In this document: one piece after another, positions 44,648 to 51,359 of the stretch
Layout of the letters: every line of letters begins with the position of its first letter
Numbering within the stretch: position 1 is the stretch's first letter
Source: Myroides fluvii
GTDB lineage: Bacteria; Bacteroidota; Bacteroidia; Flavobacteriales; Flavobacteriaceae
Direction of reading: 5' to 3'
Length of the DNA: 64,000 nt
Assembly (NCBI RefSeq): GCF_009792295.1
Contig: NZ_CP039934.1
Span: forward strand, 640,501-704,500
The notes under the pieces: model-generated
The model's input: the letters and a program-made list of their open reading frames with translations, nothing else
The model's database searches: none
What the model was told of the DNA's origin: nothing
Position numbers and translations under genes: made by a program

Positions 44648-45661
44648 CAGTTTACGGTTTACGGTTAACTGTTAACAGTGCCCTGCAAACCGCAAACTGT
44701 AAACCTTTAAATTTGCTTTTTCGTTTTTTCGCAAGTTGCTTTTTCGCCAGATTATCGATTAAAGAATATATGTATTCTTAAATCAAAAAATTAACCGATA
44801 CCCCATAACTGATAACTATTTTGGACACACAGTATGTCCTCGACGCAAGGAGAGGACGCATCCGTTACTCAAAGCTTTCGATTAGAGAACAATTTACCTA
44901 TTCAGAAAACGCAAACCGTAAACCTTTAAATTTGCTTTTTCGTTTTTTCGCAAGTTGCTTTTTCGCCAGATTATCGATTAAAGAATATATGTATCCTTAA
45001 ATCAAAAAATTAACCGATACCCCATAACTGATAACTATTTTGGACACACAGTATGTCCTCGACGCAAGGAGAGGACGCATCCGTTACTCAAAGCTTTCGA
45101 TTAGAGAACAATTTACCTATTCAGAAAACGCAAACCGCAAACCGTAAACCGTAAACTGTAAACCGCAAACCGTAAACCTTTAAATTTGCTTTTTCGTTTT
45201 TTCGCAAGTTGCTTTTTCGCCAGATTATCGATTAAAGAATATATGTATTCTTAAATCAAAAAATTAACCGATACCCCATAACTGATTACTATTTTGGACA
45301 CACAGTATGTCCTCGACGCAAGGAGAGGACGCATCCGTTACTCAAAGCTTTCGATTAGAGAACAATTTACCTATTCAGAAAACGCAAACCGCAAACCGTA
45401 AACCGTAAACTGTAAACCGCAAACCGTAAACCTTTAAATTTGCTTTTTCGTTTTTTCGCAAGTTGCTTTTTCGCCAGATTATCGATTAAAGAATATATGT
45501 ATTCTTAAATCAAAAAATTAACCGATACCCCATAACTGATTACTATTTTGGACACACAGTATGTCCTCGACGCAAGGAGAGGACGCATCCGTTACTCAAA
45601 GCTTTCGATTAGAGAACAATTTACCTATTCAGAAAACGCAAACCGTTAACCGTCAACCAAC
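44648..45661. repeat. Four tandem copies of a 219-254-bp repeat
   Basis: Copies begin at 44701, 44920, 45174 and 45428. Each runs from AAACCTTTAAATTTGC through GCAAGTTGCTTTTTCGCC, ATCGATTAAAGAATATATG, a hairpin (GTCCTC with GAGGAC) and ends in CAGAAAACGCAAACCG. Length differs because of varying numbers of TAAACCG/CAAACCG heptamers at the joints. Copies are nearly identical. The core resembles the 80-bp repeats at 5.45-5.72 kb. The block follows the end of rtcB; a 60-codon frame inside is a by-product. Confidence 0.92.
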
Positions 45662-47092
45662 TCAATCCTCTCTACTTCCGTCATCGGCCATACGGACGAT
45701 TTTAGGGGTAAACATCGCTACTACATCGACTAACTCACCTTGAGCGGCCATCACTTGATGAATATCTTTATACGCCATCGGTGCTTCATCTTTTCCAGCT
45801 CCGATGAGTTCTACTCCGTGATCTTGTAGAACAGCCTTTATATCGCGTGCTTTTAGCGTTTTAATGGCTTGTGTTCGACTCATTTGTCGACCAGCTCCAT
45901 GGGAAGCAGAATGCAAGGCTTCCTCTTCTCCTTTTCCTCGAACTAAAAATCCTGGTGCGGTCATGGATCCTGGGATAATTCCCATCACTCCTTTACTGGC
46001 TGGTGTTGCTCCTTTACGGTGGACAATCACCTCTTTCCCTTGGTACATTTCCTTCCACGCAAAATTATGGTGGTTCTCAATTTTAGCTAACACTTCTGCT
46101 CCAATGGCTTTGGTCAATTTATCGTGAATCACCTCATGACAAGCGGATGCATAATCACCTGCTAAATTCATCAACGTCCAATATTCTTGTCCGGCTTCTG
46201 AATTCAGATCCAAGTACGCCAAGTTCTTCGCTTCATGTGGCAACTTACATTGGTCTTTGGCAATTTGGGTATATCGACCAGCAATCATGGCTCCCATTCC
46301 TCGGGATCCTGAATGGGTCAGTAGAGCCACATAAGTTCCTTTATCAATATTCAATACCTCATCGCGTTCCAAGAACTCCATCAGTCCCCATTCTACAAAG
46401 TGATTTCCCCCTCCAGAAGAACCCAATTGCGCCCATGCTTTATCGTGTAAATTCTTGATAAAAGGGTTCAGGTTAAATTCACCACGGTCTAAAATAGCAT
46501 GTTGCGCTTTGTATTGTCCCAGGAACCCATGCCCTGCACCAAACTTGGTATGTTTCACCAATTGTTCTTTTAATAGGGCTTCCATTCCGTAGAATTCTAT
46601 TCCCTTCATATCAAAAATAGACAAGGCCATTCGACATCCAATATCCACCCCAACTCCATAGGGAATAACGGCATTTTCTGTGGCTAAAACCCCTCCAATA
46701 GGCAATCCATACCCTTGGTGGGCATCGGGCATCAAGGCTCCAGCAACCGCCACGGGTAATTTTACGGCTACTTCCATCTGACGAATAGCTCCTTCTTCAA
46801 TATGCTCTGATCCGTAGATACTATAAGCAACGGCTTCTTCTCTCAGTGGGATCACCTCTTCTTCTTCTCGTTGACCAACGCCTTCGATAATAGCAGTGGC
46901 TAGTTTTCCAAATATCTTATGGTTGGTGTAATCTTCGGCATTATCCAACACCATTTTGTAATGGGCTAACATTTCTATTTTCGTTAACCCTGTTCGCTTT
47001 TTATTTGCCTTTAACGCAATACCTACTAGTTCTGTTTGTGGGTATCCTAAGGCTATTAAATCGTTCCCGTTAATTGGGGTATTCTTTTCCAT
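45662..47092 (-). CDS. rtcB: RtcB-family RNA ligase
   Basis: The 476-residue protein is a complete RtcB, the GTP- and Mn-dependent ligase that joins RNA 2',3'-cyclic phosphate (or 3'-phosphate) to 5'-OH ends. Metal and nucleotide motifs are seen: P-D-A-H-Q-G-Y-G-L-P-I-G-G, V-G-V-D-I-G-C-R-M-A, S-G-G-G-N-H-F-V-E, T-H-S-G-S-R-G-M-G, and S-H-G-A-G-R-Q-M-S-R with the guanylylated His. It lies downstream of slipin on the same strand, with a 605-base gap filled by heptamer repeats. No RtcA, Rsr or PrfH gene is present. Confidence 0.95.
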   Translation of the reverse strand: MEKNTPINGNDLIALGYPQTELVGIALKANKKRTGLTKIEMLAHYKMVLDNAEDYTNHKIFGKLATAIIEGVGQREEEEVIPLREEAVAYSIYGSEHIEEGAIRQMEVAVKLPVAVAGALMPDAHQGYGLPIGGVLATENAVIPYGVGVDIGCRMALSIFDMKGIEFYGMEALLKEQLVKHTKFGAGHGFLGQYKAQHAILDRGEFNLNPFIKNLHDKAWAQLGSSGGGNHFVEWGLMEFLERDEVLNIDKGTYVALLTHSGSRGMGAMIAGRYTQIAKDQCKLPHEAKNLAYLDLNSEAGQEYWTLMNLAGDYASACHEVIHDKLTKAIGAEVLAKIENHHNFAWKEMYQGKEVIVHRKGATPASKGVMGIIPGSMTAPGFLVRGKGEEEALHSASHGAGRQMSRTQAIKTLKARDIKAVLQDHGVELIGAGKDEAPMAYKDIHQVMAAQGELVDVVAMFTPKIVRMADDGSRED

Positions 47093-47136
47093 TTTTTTTG
47101 TTTTTTGTTTTTTGCTCGGTGAGATGGTGTGAGGTG

Positions 47137-47697
47137 ACCGTCAACCATCAACTGTCAACCATCAACTGTCAACCATCAACTGTCAACCATCAACTGTCAA
47201 CCGTCAACCATCAACCGTCAACCGTCAACCGTCAACCATCAACCATCAACCGTCAACCATCAACCGTCAACCATCAACCATCAACCGTCAACCATCAACC
47301 GTCAACCATCAACCATCAACCATCAACCATCAACCGTCAACCGTCAACCATCAACCGTCAACCATCAACCATCAACCATCAACCATCAACCATCAACCAT
47401 CAACCATCAACCATCAACCATCAACCATCAACCATCAACCATCAACCATCAACCGTCAACCATCAACCATCAACCGTCAACCATCAACCGTCAACCGTCA
47501 ACCGTCAACTGTCAACCGTCAACCGTCAACTGTCAACCATCAACTGTCAATCGTCAACCGTCAACTGTCAACCGTCAACCATCAACCGTCAACCATCAAC
47601 CGTCAACCATCAACCATCAACCATCAACTGTCAACCGTCAACCATCAACCGTCAACCATCAACTGTCAACTGTCAACCGTCAACCGTTAACGATCAA
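47137..47697. repeat. About 80 tandem heptamers (TCAACYR) between slipin and rtcB
   Basis: The plus strand is a head-to-tail array of TCAACCA, TCAACCG and TCAACTG; TA at the two variable positions does not occur in the main array. All plus-strand frames stay open and produce a heptapeptide repeat (P-S-T-V-N-H-Q); on the minus strand, the direction of the operon, TGA stops recur every 21 bases in each frame. It therefore is non-coding in the operon mRNA. Similar heptamers occur at 5.5-6.3 kb, 44.7-45.7 kb and 53.05 kb. Confidence 0.95.
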
Positions 47698-48789
47698 CTA
47701 CCCAAATACTTCTTTTAATTGTTTCAATACATTTCCACCACCAGACAAACTGATTTCCCCAACTTTATCAGCGATTTTCTCCATGTATTCCATCTCTTTC
47801 AATCGCATCAACATATCATTTTCTTCCATCAATTTGGCGGTGTTCAGCAAACTACGGGTAGCCGCTGTTTCTTCTCTTCTCGTAATCATATTGGCTTGTG
47901 CTTTTTTCTCTGCAATCAACACCTGATTCATAATCTCTCGAATATCTCCTGGCAAGATGATATCTTTGATACCACAAGCTTTTAAGTCGATTCCCAAAGC
48001 GACAAGTTCCGCTTGCACGTCTTCCAAAATAGCTTGGGAAACATTTTCTTTGTTTTCCATCAATTCATCGAAAGATAGGCGACCTACTTTTTGTCTCAAC
48101 ATCAATTGAACGACATTGTACATTTGCTTCTCTACCTCTTTGTTTGCCACATAAGCGATTAACAAATCACGGACTTGATAGACGATGTTGAAATTGATGC
48201 GCAATTGTACTTTGTCCTTGGTCAAGATTTCTTGTCCATTCATATCCATCGTTTGTTGACGTACATCCACAACGAGGACTTGCACTTTAATTTCATTTTT
48301 CCAATAGCAGTAATCTCCTGCATTCAAAACCCCTTGAAATTGTTCATCGACAAATAGCAATCCCTTTTCATTTGCTCCCACAGTGTACATACGCAAGAAG
48401 TTGAGCATATTGCCTTTGGTTCTGATGTTTCTAGCAATCGCAACAGGCACTTCTAAGGTGGTTGTCTGATAGCGTTCAAACGAATAGATTCCATTGTCTT
48501 TCCAATAGATATAACGTCCTGCAGCTACTGCCGTATGAAAGATTTTGTTTTTGTACACCAAAACCACTTCGTTATCCATCACATCGACGATTTCTAACAT
48601 CTCCACTAGCTGCTCATTTTTCAACAACGCATCCATATCTCTACGCATAGGGAATAGTTCGGCTTTGTTATACTCTACCACTTCTTTATTTCCCCATAAC
48701 CAATACTGACCTGCGGAATGTACTTTTTGCAATTCTCCTTGGTTAAACACTAAGGCTACGTGGTTGGTTTTTACTTGTAACTTTTTCAT
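47698..48789 (-). CDS. Slipin-family SPFH/band-7 protein
   Basis: The 363-residue protein has an N-terminal region with repeated hydrophobic strands (H-S-A-G-Q-Y-W-L-W-G, V-A-A-G-R-Y-I-Y-W, L-N-A-G-D-Y-C-Y-W), then the band-7 domain (V-V-D-V-R-Q-Q-T-M-D-M-N-G-Q-E-I-L-T-K-D) and a helical end (A-E-K-K-A-Q-A-N-M-I-T-R-R-E-E-T-A). It lacks a clear membrane helix. Slipins form large membrane-linked rings and are found beside rtcB in several bacteria. It is the first protein gene after the tRNA-like leader. Confidence 0.85.
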   Translation of the reverse strand: MKKLQVKTNHVALVFNQGELQKVHSAGQYWLWGNKEVVEYNKAELFPMRRDMDALLKNEQLVEMLEIVDVMDNEVVLVYKNKIFHTAVAAGRYIYWKDNGIYSFERYQTTTLEVPVAIARNIRTKGNMLNFLRMYTVGANEKGLLFVDEQFQGVLNAGDYCYWKNEIKVQVLVVDVRQQTMDMNGQEILTKDKVQLRINFNIVYQVRDLLIAYVANKEVEKQMYNVVQLMLRQKVGRLSFDELMENKENVSQAILEDVQAELVALGIDLKACGIKDIILPGDIREIMNQVLIAEKKAQANMITRREETAATRSLLNTAKLMEENDMLMRLKEMEYMEKIADKVGEISLSGGGNVLKQLKEVFG

Positions 48790-48871
48790 TTTTATCTTTT
48801 TTATTTTTTATGTCATGTGTATAAAAGAACAGCCTCAATTAGGTTTCCCTTGCGGTTGGCGGAAAAAGAAG

Positions 48872-48906
48872 CAGACTAAAAAATTAGATTATTTGTTTAT
48901 AGTCTG
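48872..48906 (-). terminator. Candidate attenuator/terminator inside the leader
   Basis: CAGACTA pairs with TAGTCTG across 21 bases; on the minus strand CTTCTTTTT follows. It is weaker than the other terminators here, so partial read-through into slipin is plausible. Confidence 0.4.
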
Positions 48907-49064
48907 GAATCCCTCAGCAAGCAAGTGATTCGCCCTATATCATCCCTAATCCTCTTTTGTAGCCTCGCTTGTTTTTACAGGCTTAGGCAAGGTGTTTTGT
49001 GCAGTCTTTCTCAAGAGAAAAACAGCTAAAACAGAAACACTAATGGACTGAACTTTTTTTTGGA

Positions 49065-49085
49065 GGAGATTTTTAGAAGATCTCC
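49065..49085 (-). ncRNA. Leader hairpin with 9-nt loop
   Basis: GGAGAT pairs with ATCTCC around CTTCTAAAA. It is followed by an A run, not U, in the operon direction, so it is not a terminator. Confidence 0.55.
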
Positions 49086-49097
49086 AACTTCATCATG

Positions 49098-49114
49098 ATT
49101 GCTTTTAAGGCAAT
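49098..49114 (-). ncRNA. Anticodon-arm-like hairpin (5-bp stem, 7-nt loop)
   Basis: On the minus strand ATTGC pairs with GCAAT around the loop CTTAAAA. A 5-bp stem with a 7-nt loop, U at position 33 and A at 37 is what an anticodon arm shows; the loop would read UAA at positions 34-36. Its stem sequence equals that of the acceptor stem of the adjacent tRNA-like unit, so the two can exchange partners. Confidence 0.6.
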
Positions 49115-49117
49115 TGG

Positions 49118-49185
49118 TATTCTACTCTAACCAGCTGAGTTATATTGCTACTGCAATAGTAGGATTCGAACCTACGACCCGAATA
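49118..49185 (-). ncRNA. Circularly permuted tRNA-like element (unit 2)
   Basis: Read on the minus strand from 49185: TATTC (anticodon stem 3' side), GGGTC (variable loop), GTAGG-TTCGAAT-CCTAC (T arm, 5 bp, 7-nt loop), TATTGC-AGTA-GCAATA (acceptor stem closed by 4 nt), TA (positions 8-9), ACTC-AGCTGGTTA-GAGT (D arm, 4 bp), A26, GAATA (anticodon stem 5' side). GAATA and TATTC pair perfectly. All four cloverleaf stems thus pair fully and loop consensus bases (TTCGAAT, A14, GG, A21, U8) are kept, but the 3' half precedes the 5' half and the anticodon loop is where the element is open. Ordinary tRNA order does not fold. Confidence 0.82.
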
Positions 49186-49186
49186 A

Positions 49187-49247
49187 CAGAATTAAACCAC
49201 TAGTCATTCACCGAAGCGAATGTGAGGAGTCGAACCTCATTATTCTA
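49187..49247 (-). ncRNA. Second, degenerate permuted tRNA-like element (unit 1)
   Basis: On the minus strand from 49247: TAGAAT, TGAGG-TTCGACT-CCTCA (T arm, 5 bp, 7-nt loop), CATTCGC-TTCG-GTGAATG (acceptor stem of 7 bp including one G-U, capped by a UUCG tetraloop), then a D-loop-like AGTGGTTTA with a poor stem, and ATTCTG, which pairs with TAGAAT (one G-U). Same order as unit 2 and one base from it. The D arm is weak, so this unit is less tRNA-like. Confidence 0.62.
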
Positions 49248-49351
49248 CACATACAAACAGGATAAGGGGAACGATTGTGCCTTACTTCCGCGCTATACTG
49301 AAACGCTTCCAAGGTTTGTATCTTTCGAACAGTACAAAGATGCATACCCAT

Positions 49352-49372
49352 GTCCGCAAGCGAACTGCGTAG
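49352..49372. promoter_or_regulatory. Operator-like site 3 (GTCCGCA-N7-TGCGTAG)
   Basis: Same 7-base spacing and same right arm (TGCGTAG, then AT) as the perfect sites; the left arm differs at two positions. It lies just inside the predicted start of the leader RNA, exactly 100 bases from site 2. Confidence 0.6.
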
Positions 49373-49385
49373 ATGAAAATATTTT

Positions 49386-49415
49386 CAAAATAAAACCGTA
49401 AACACTGTAAATCAA
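49386..49415 (-). promoter_or_regulatory. Predicted promoter of the leader-slipin-rtcB operon
   Basis: Minus strand TTG (49413-49415), 19 bases, then TTATTTTG (49386-49393), seven of eight matches to TAnnTTTG. It lies between operator sites 2 and 3. Confidence 0.55.
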
Positions 49416-49451
49416 GGAATTAAAAATTAAAAAAAGAGTATAAAAAAACAA

Positions 49452-49472
49452 CTACGCATAACTATTGCGTAG
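49452..49472. promoter_or_regulatory. Operator site 2 (CTACGCA-N7-TGCGTAG)
   Basis: A perfect 7-bp inverted repeat spaced by TAACTAT. With its A-rich left flank it is identical over about 29 bases to the site over the WYL gene promoter. It lies upstream of the -33 element of the leader promoter. Confidence 0.82.
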
Positions 49473-49534
49473 ATAAAGAATAAAAGTAGAATAAATCACC
49501 TAAAAAAGTAGACTGTATGGTCTATAAACAAAAA

Positions 49535-49564
49535 AAAGAGGTGCTTCTTTGGAACAACCTCTTT
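49535..49564 (-). terminator. Terminator after GNAT gene
   Basis: AAAGAGGT pairs with ACCTCTTT and the minus strand continues in T residues. It insulates the GNAT gene from the slipin-rtcB promoter. Confidence 0.85.
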
Positions 49565-49591
49565 CGACCTACAGCTTTATAGGGGAAGATA

Positions 49592-50149
49592 TTACAACTG
49601 AACCTGCATGATTTGATTGTTGTAATAGCGATGATTAGCTTTGATAAAAGCAGGCATGATGCCAATGGTTGTAAAACCGTGTTTTTGGTACAACGCAATA
49701 GCTGCCTTGTTTTCTTCATAAACCTGAAGCCAAATTAATTCTAGTTGACGCTGTTGCTTAGCCCAATCCATCGCCTGACAAACAAGTGCGGTTCCTAAAC
49801 CACAACCTCTCCATTCCTTTAGCATTCCCATCCCTAAAATAGCGGTATGTTGCAATGCCTTCCTTCCATGTCCGGTTAAGTCGAGATTCCCTATAATCCT
49901 TCCTTCATATTCTGCCAACAAAAAAAGCGAATTAGAAGCTGTTTGCAAAGAAGTAATCCAGTGTACTCCTTCTTCTTCTGTTTTCGTAAATTCAGCTGGT
50001 TCTAATGGAATGTATTCGCTGTCTTCTAAATACGTTTGTATCAATTGAATTAGAGCCAAAGCATCTTCAGGTTGAGCTTCTCTAATGACCACCTGTTTCT
50101 TGTTCTTTAAAAGAACGCATTGGGAATGAAAGTTGGGTTTTATCGTCAT
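49592..50149 (-). CDS. GNAT-family N-acetyltransferase
   Basis: The 185-residue protein has the GNAT acetyl-CoA site M-G-M-L-K-E-W-R-G-C-G-L-G-T-A-L (R/Q-x-x-G-x-G/A type, near residue 111) and N-K-A-A-I-A-L-Y-Q-K-H-G-F at the end of the domain. The substrate is unknown; the N-terminal segment V-V-I-R-E-A-Q-P-E-D-A resembles RimI/RimL-like amino-acetylases. It sits between the RNA-repair operon and its regulator, but its own terminator suggests it is not part of either unit. Confidence 0.9.
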   Translation of the reverse strand: MTIKPNFHSQCVLLKNKKQVVIREAQPEDALALIQLIQTYLEDSEYIPLEPAEFTKTEEEGVHWITSLQTASNSLFLLAEYEGRIIGNLDLTGHGRKALQHTAILGMGMLKEWRGCGLGTALVCQAMDWAKQQRQLELIWLQVYEENKAAIALYQKHGFTTIGIMPAFIKANHRYYNNQIMQVQL

Positions 50150-50217
50150 GGATGATTAGTTTGAATCCTAAAGATACAAGTTTAAATGATAGGACTCTCC
50201 CTTGCTAAAAAAAACAA

Positions 50218-50262
50218 CTACGCATAACTATTGCGTACTTCTGTGCATTTTGCGTATTTTTG
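50218..50262 (+). promoter_or_regulatory. WYL gene promoter overlapped by operator site 1
   Basis: CTACGCA-N7-TGCGTA (50218-50237) contains the -33 TTG (50231-50233). After 21 bases comes TATTTTTG (50255-50262), an exact TAnnTTTG box, 25 bases before the ATG. The operator covering the -33 element predicts autoregulation. Confidence 0.82.
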
Positions 50263-50286
50263 AAGGACTATTACAAGTAAAATCTC

Positions 50287-51309
50287 ATGGCAACAAACAA
50301 ACTAGCGCTTTTGCGTTACCGCATTATTGATGAATGTTTACAGAATCGATTCAGAAAATGGACCTTGAACGACCTAATTGAAAAGGTGGCCGATGGGTTA
50401 TATGAATACGAAGGCATAGATACGGGAATTAGCAAGCGCACGATTCAATCGGATATTCAGAGTATGCGCAGTGATAGTTTGGGCTATAATGCGCCTATTG
50501 TTGTGGTAGATCGAAAGTACTATACCTATGAAGATCCGCAGTACAGCATAAAAAACTCACCGATCAATGAGGCGGATATGGAAAAGCTCAAAGAAGTGGT
50601 TTCAATTTTAAAACACCTCAATGGATTTAGCCAGGTAGATGAAATGAGTGAGGTGATTGCCAAACTAGACAATAGTTTGCTAACGCGCAGTACACAAGCC
50701 CCGAACTACATTCAGATGGAGGGCAACCCATTGTTGAAGGGAATTAAGTTCATTAGCCCGCTATACGAAGCGATAAAGAGCAAGCAAACCTTATTGATCG
50801 AATACAAATCATTCAAGTCCAAAGAGGCTTCTAAACAGTTCTATTATCCGTATTTACTCAAGGAATACCGCAACCGTTGGTTTTTGGTTACTAGAGCGAG
50901 TAAAGGGCGTCATTTACTCACCTTGGCCTTAGACCGCATCGTCAATGTTTATTCCATTGCCAATGAACCGTACAAAGCATACCAAGGGGTTGATTTTGAT
51001 CGTTACTTTGAAGATACTTTAGGTGTAACCAAAACAGAACAAGACCGCGCACAAAAAGTAATCCTCTGGGTGAATCAGTACCATGCCCCTTATGTCAAAA
51101 CAAAACCCCTACACAGCTCTCAAGTGGTGTTAGAAGAAAATGAAAAGGGAATGAAAATTCGCTTGGATGTGGTGCTTAACTTTGAACTAGAGCGCGAAAT
51201 ACTGGGCTTTGGGGAAGCCATCGTCGTTCTTTCTCCCCGTCATCTGCAACGACAGATTGCCAAACGCGTGGAGAAAATGCATCAACATTATTTGAAAGAA
51301 GAGCTCTAA
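50287..51309 (+). CDS. WYL-domain transcriptional regulator
   Basis: The 340-residue protein has an N-terminal winged helix (about residues 1-80: L-R-Y-R-I-I-D-E-C-L, R-K-W-T-L-N-D-L-I-E, G-I-S-K-R-T-I-Q-S-D-I), the WYL domain (about 160-235) with Y-Y-P-Y-L-L-K-E-Y-R-N-R-W-F-L-V near residue 185-202, and a WCX-type C-terminus (V-L-W-V-N-Q-Y-H-A-P-Y to R-Q-I-A-K-R-V). WYL domains sense nucleic acids or nucleotides in known defence and DNA-damage regulators. The same palindrome at its promoter and before the slipin-rtcB leader makes it the likely controller of both. Confidence 0.9.
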   Translation: MATNKLALLRYRIIDECLQNRFRKWTLNDLIEKVADGLYEYEGIDTGISKRTIQSDIQSMRSDSLGYNAPIVVVDRKYYTYEDPQYSIKNSPINEADMEKLKEVVSILKHLNGFSQVDEMSEVIAKLDNSLLTRSTQAPNYIQMEGNPLLKGIKFISPLYEAIKSKQTLLIEYKSFKSKEASKQFYYPYLLKEYRNRWFLVTRASKGRHLLTLALDRIVNVYSIANEPYKAYQGVDFDRYFEDTLGVTKTEQDRAQKVILWVNQYHAPYVKTKPLHSSQVVLEENEKGMKIRLDVVLNFELEREILGFGEAIVVLSPRHLQRQIAKRVEKMHQHYLKEEL

Positions 51310-51330
51310 AAGAGGATTGGCACAAACAAA

Positions 51331-51357
51331 GAAAGAAGCCTTAAAAGGGCTTCTTTC
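51331..51357. terminator. Bidirectional terminator between WYL gene and next gene
   Basis: GAAAGAAGCC pairs with GGCTTCTTTC around seven bases; both convergent genes end beside it. Confidence 0.85.
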
Positions 51358-51359
51358 GC

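Larger units (their letters stand above)
48790..49380 (-). ncRNA. Long structured leader RNA of the slipin-rtcB operon
   Basis: About 590 nt separate the predicted transcription start (near 49380) from the slipin ATG, with no reading frame. In transcript order the region holds a small hairpin at 49352-49372, two permuted tRNA-like units (49187-49247 and 49118-49185), an anticodon-arm-like hairpin (49098-49114), a 6-bp stem with 9-nt loop (49065-49085), a 5-bp AGCCT/AGGCT stem near 48961-48985 and a 7-bp stem (48872-48906) followed by a U-rich stretch that could end a shorter RNA. Whether it is processed from the mRNA is not known. Confidence 0.6.

Noticed and set aside
44821-45743. Short frames inside the 250-bp repeats (M-S-S-T-Q-G-E-D-A)
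   Set aside because: Present once per repeat copy, with no further motif, and in one copy running into rtcB antisense; treated as repeat sequence.
47137-47697. CRISPR array
   Set aside because: Units are 7 bp, head-to-tail, without spacers, and no cas gene is near.
47074-47718. 214-residue frame through the heptamer array (P-S-T-V-N-H-Q repeats)
   Set aside because: Heptamers without stop codons keep all three plus-strand frames open; the frame overlaps the ends of rtcB and slipin in the opposite direction and has no promoter or signal. It is a by-product of the repeat.
49118-49247. Permuted (two-piece) tmRNA
   Set aside because: No tag reading frame and no resume codon lie between halves; a complete D stem and anticodon stem are present, which tmRNA lacks.
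49081-49260. One or more ordinary tRNA genes on the minus strand
   Set aside because: GTTCGA boxes attracted attention, but in normal order no acceptor stem forms, D arm and T arm are not followed by each other, and no CCA end fits. Only the permuted order pairs all stems.
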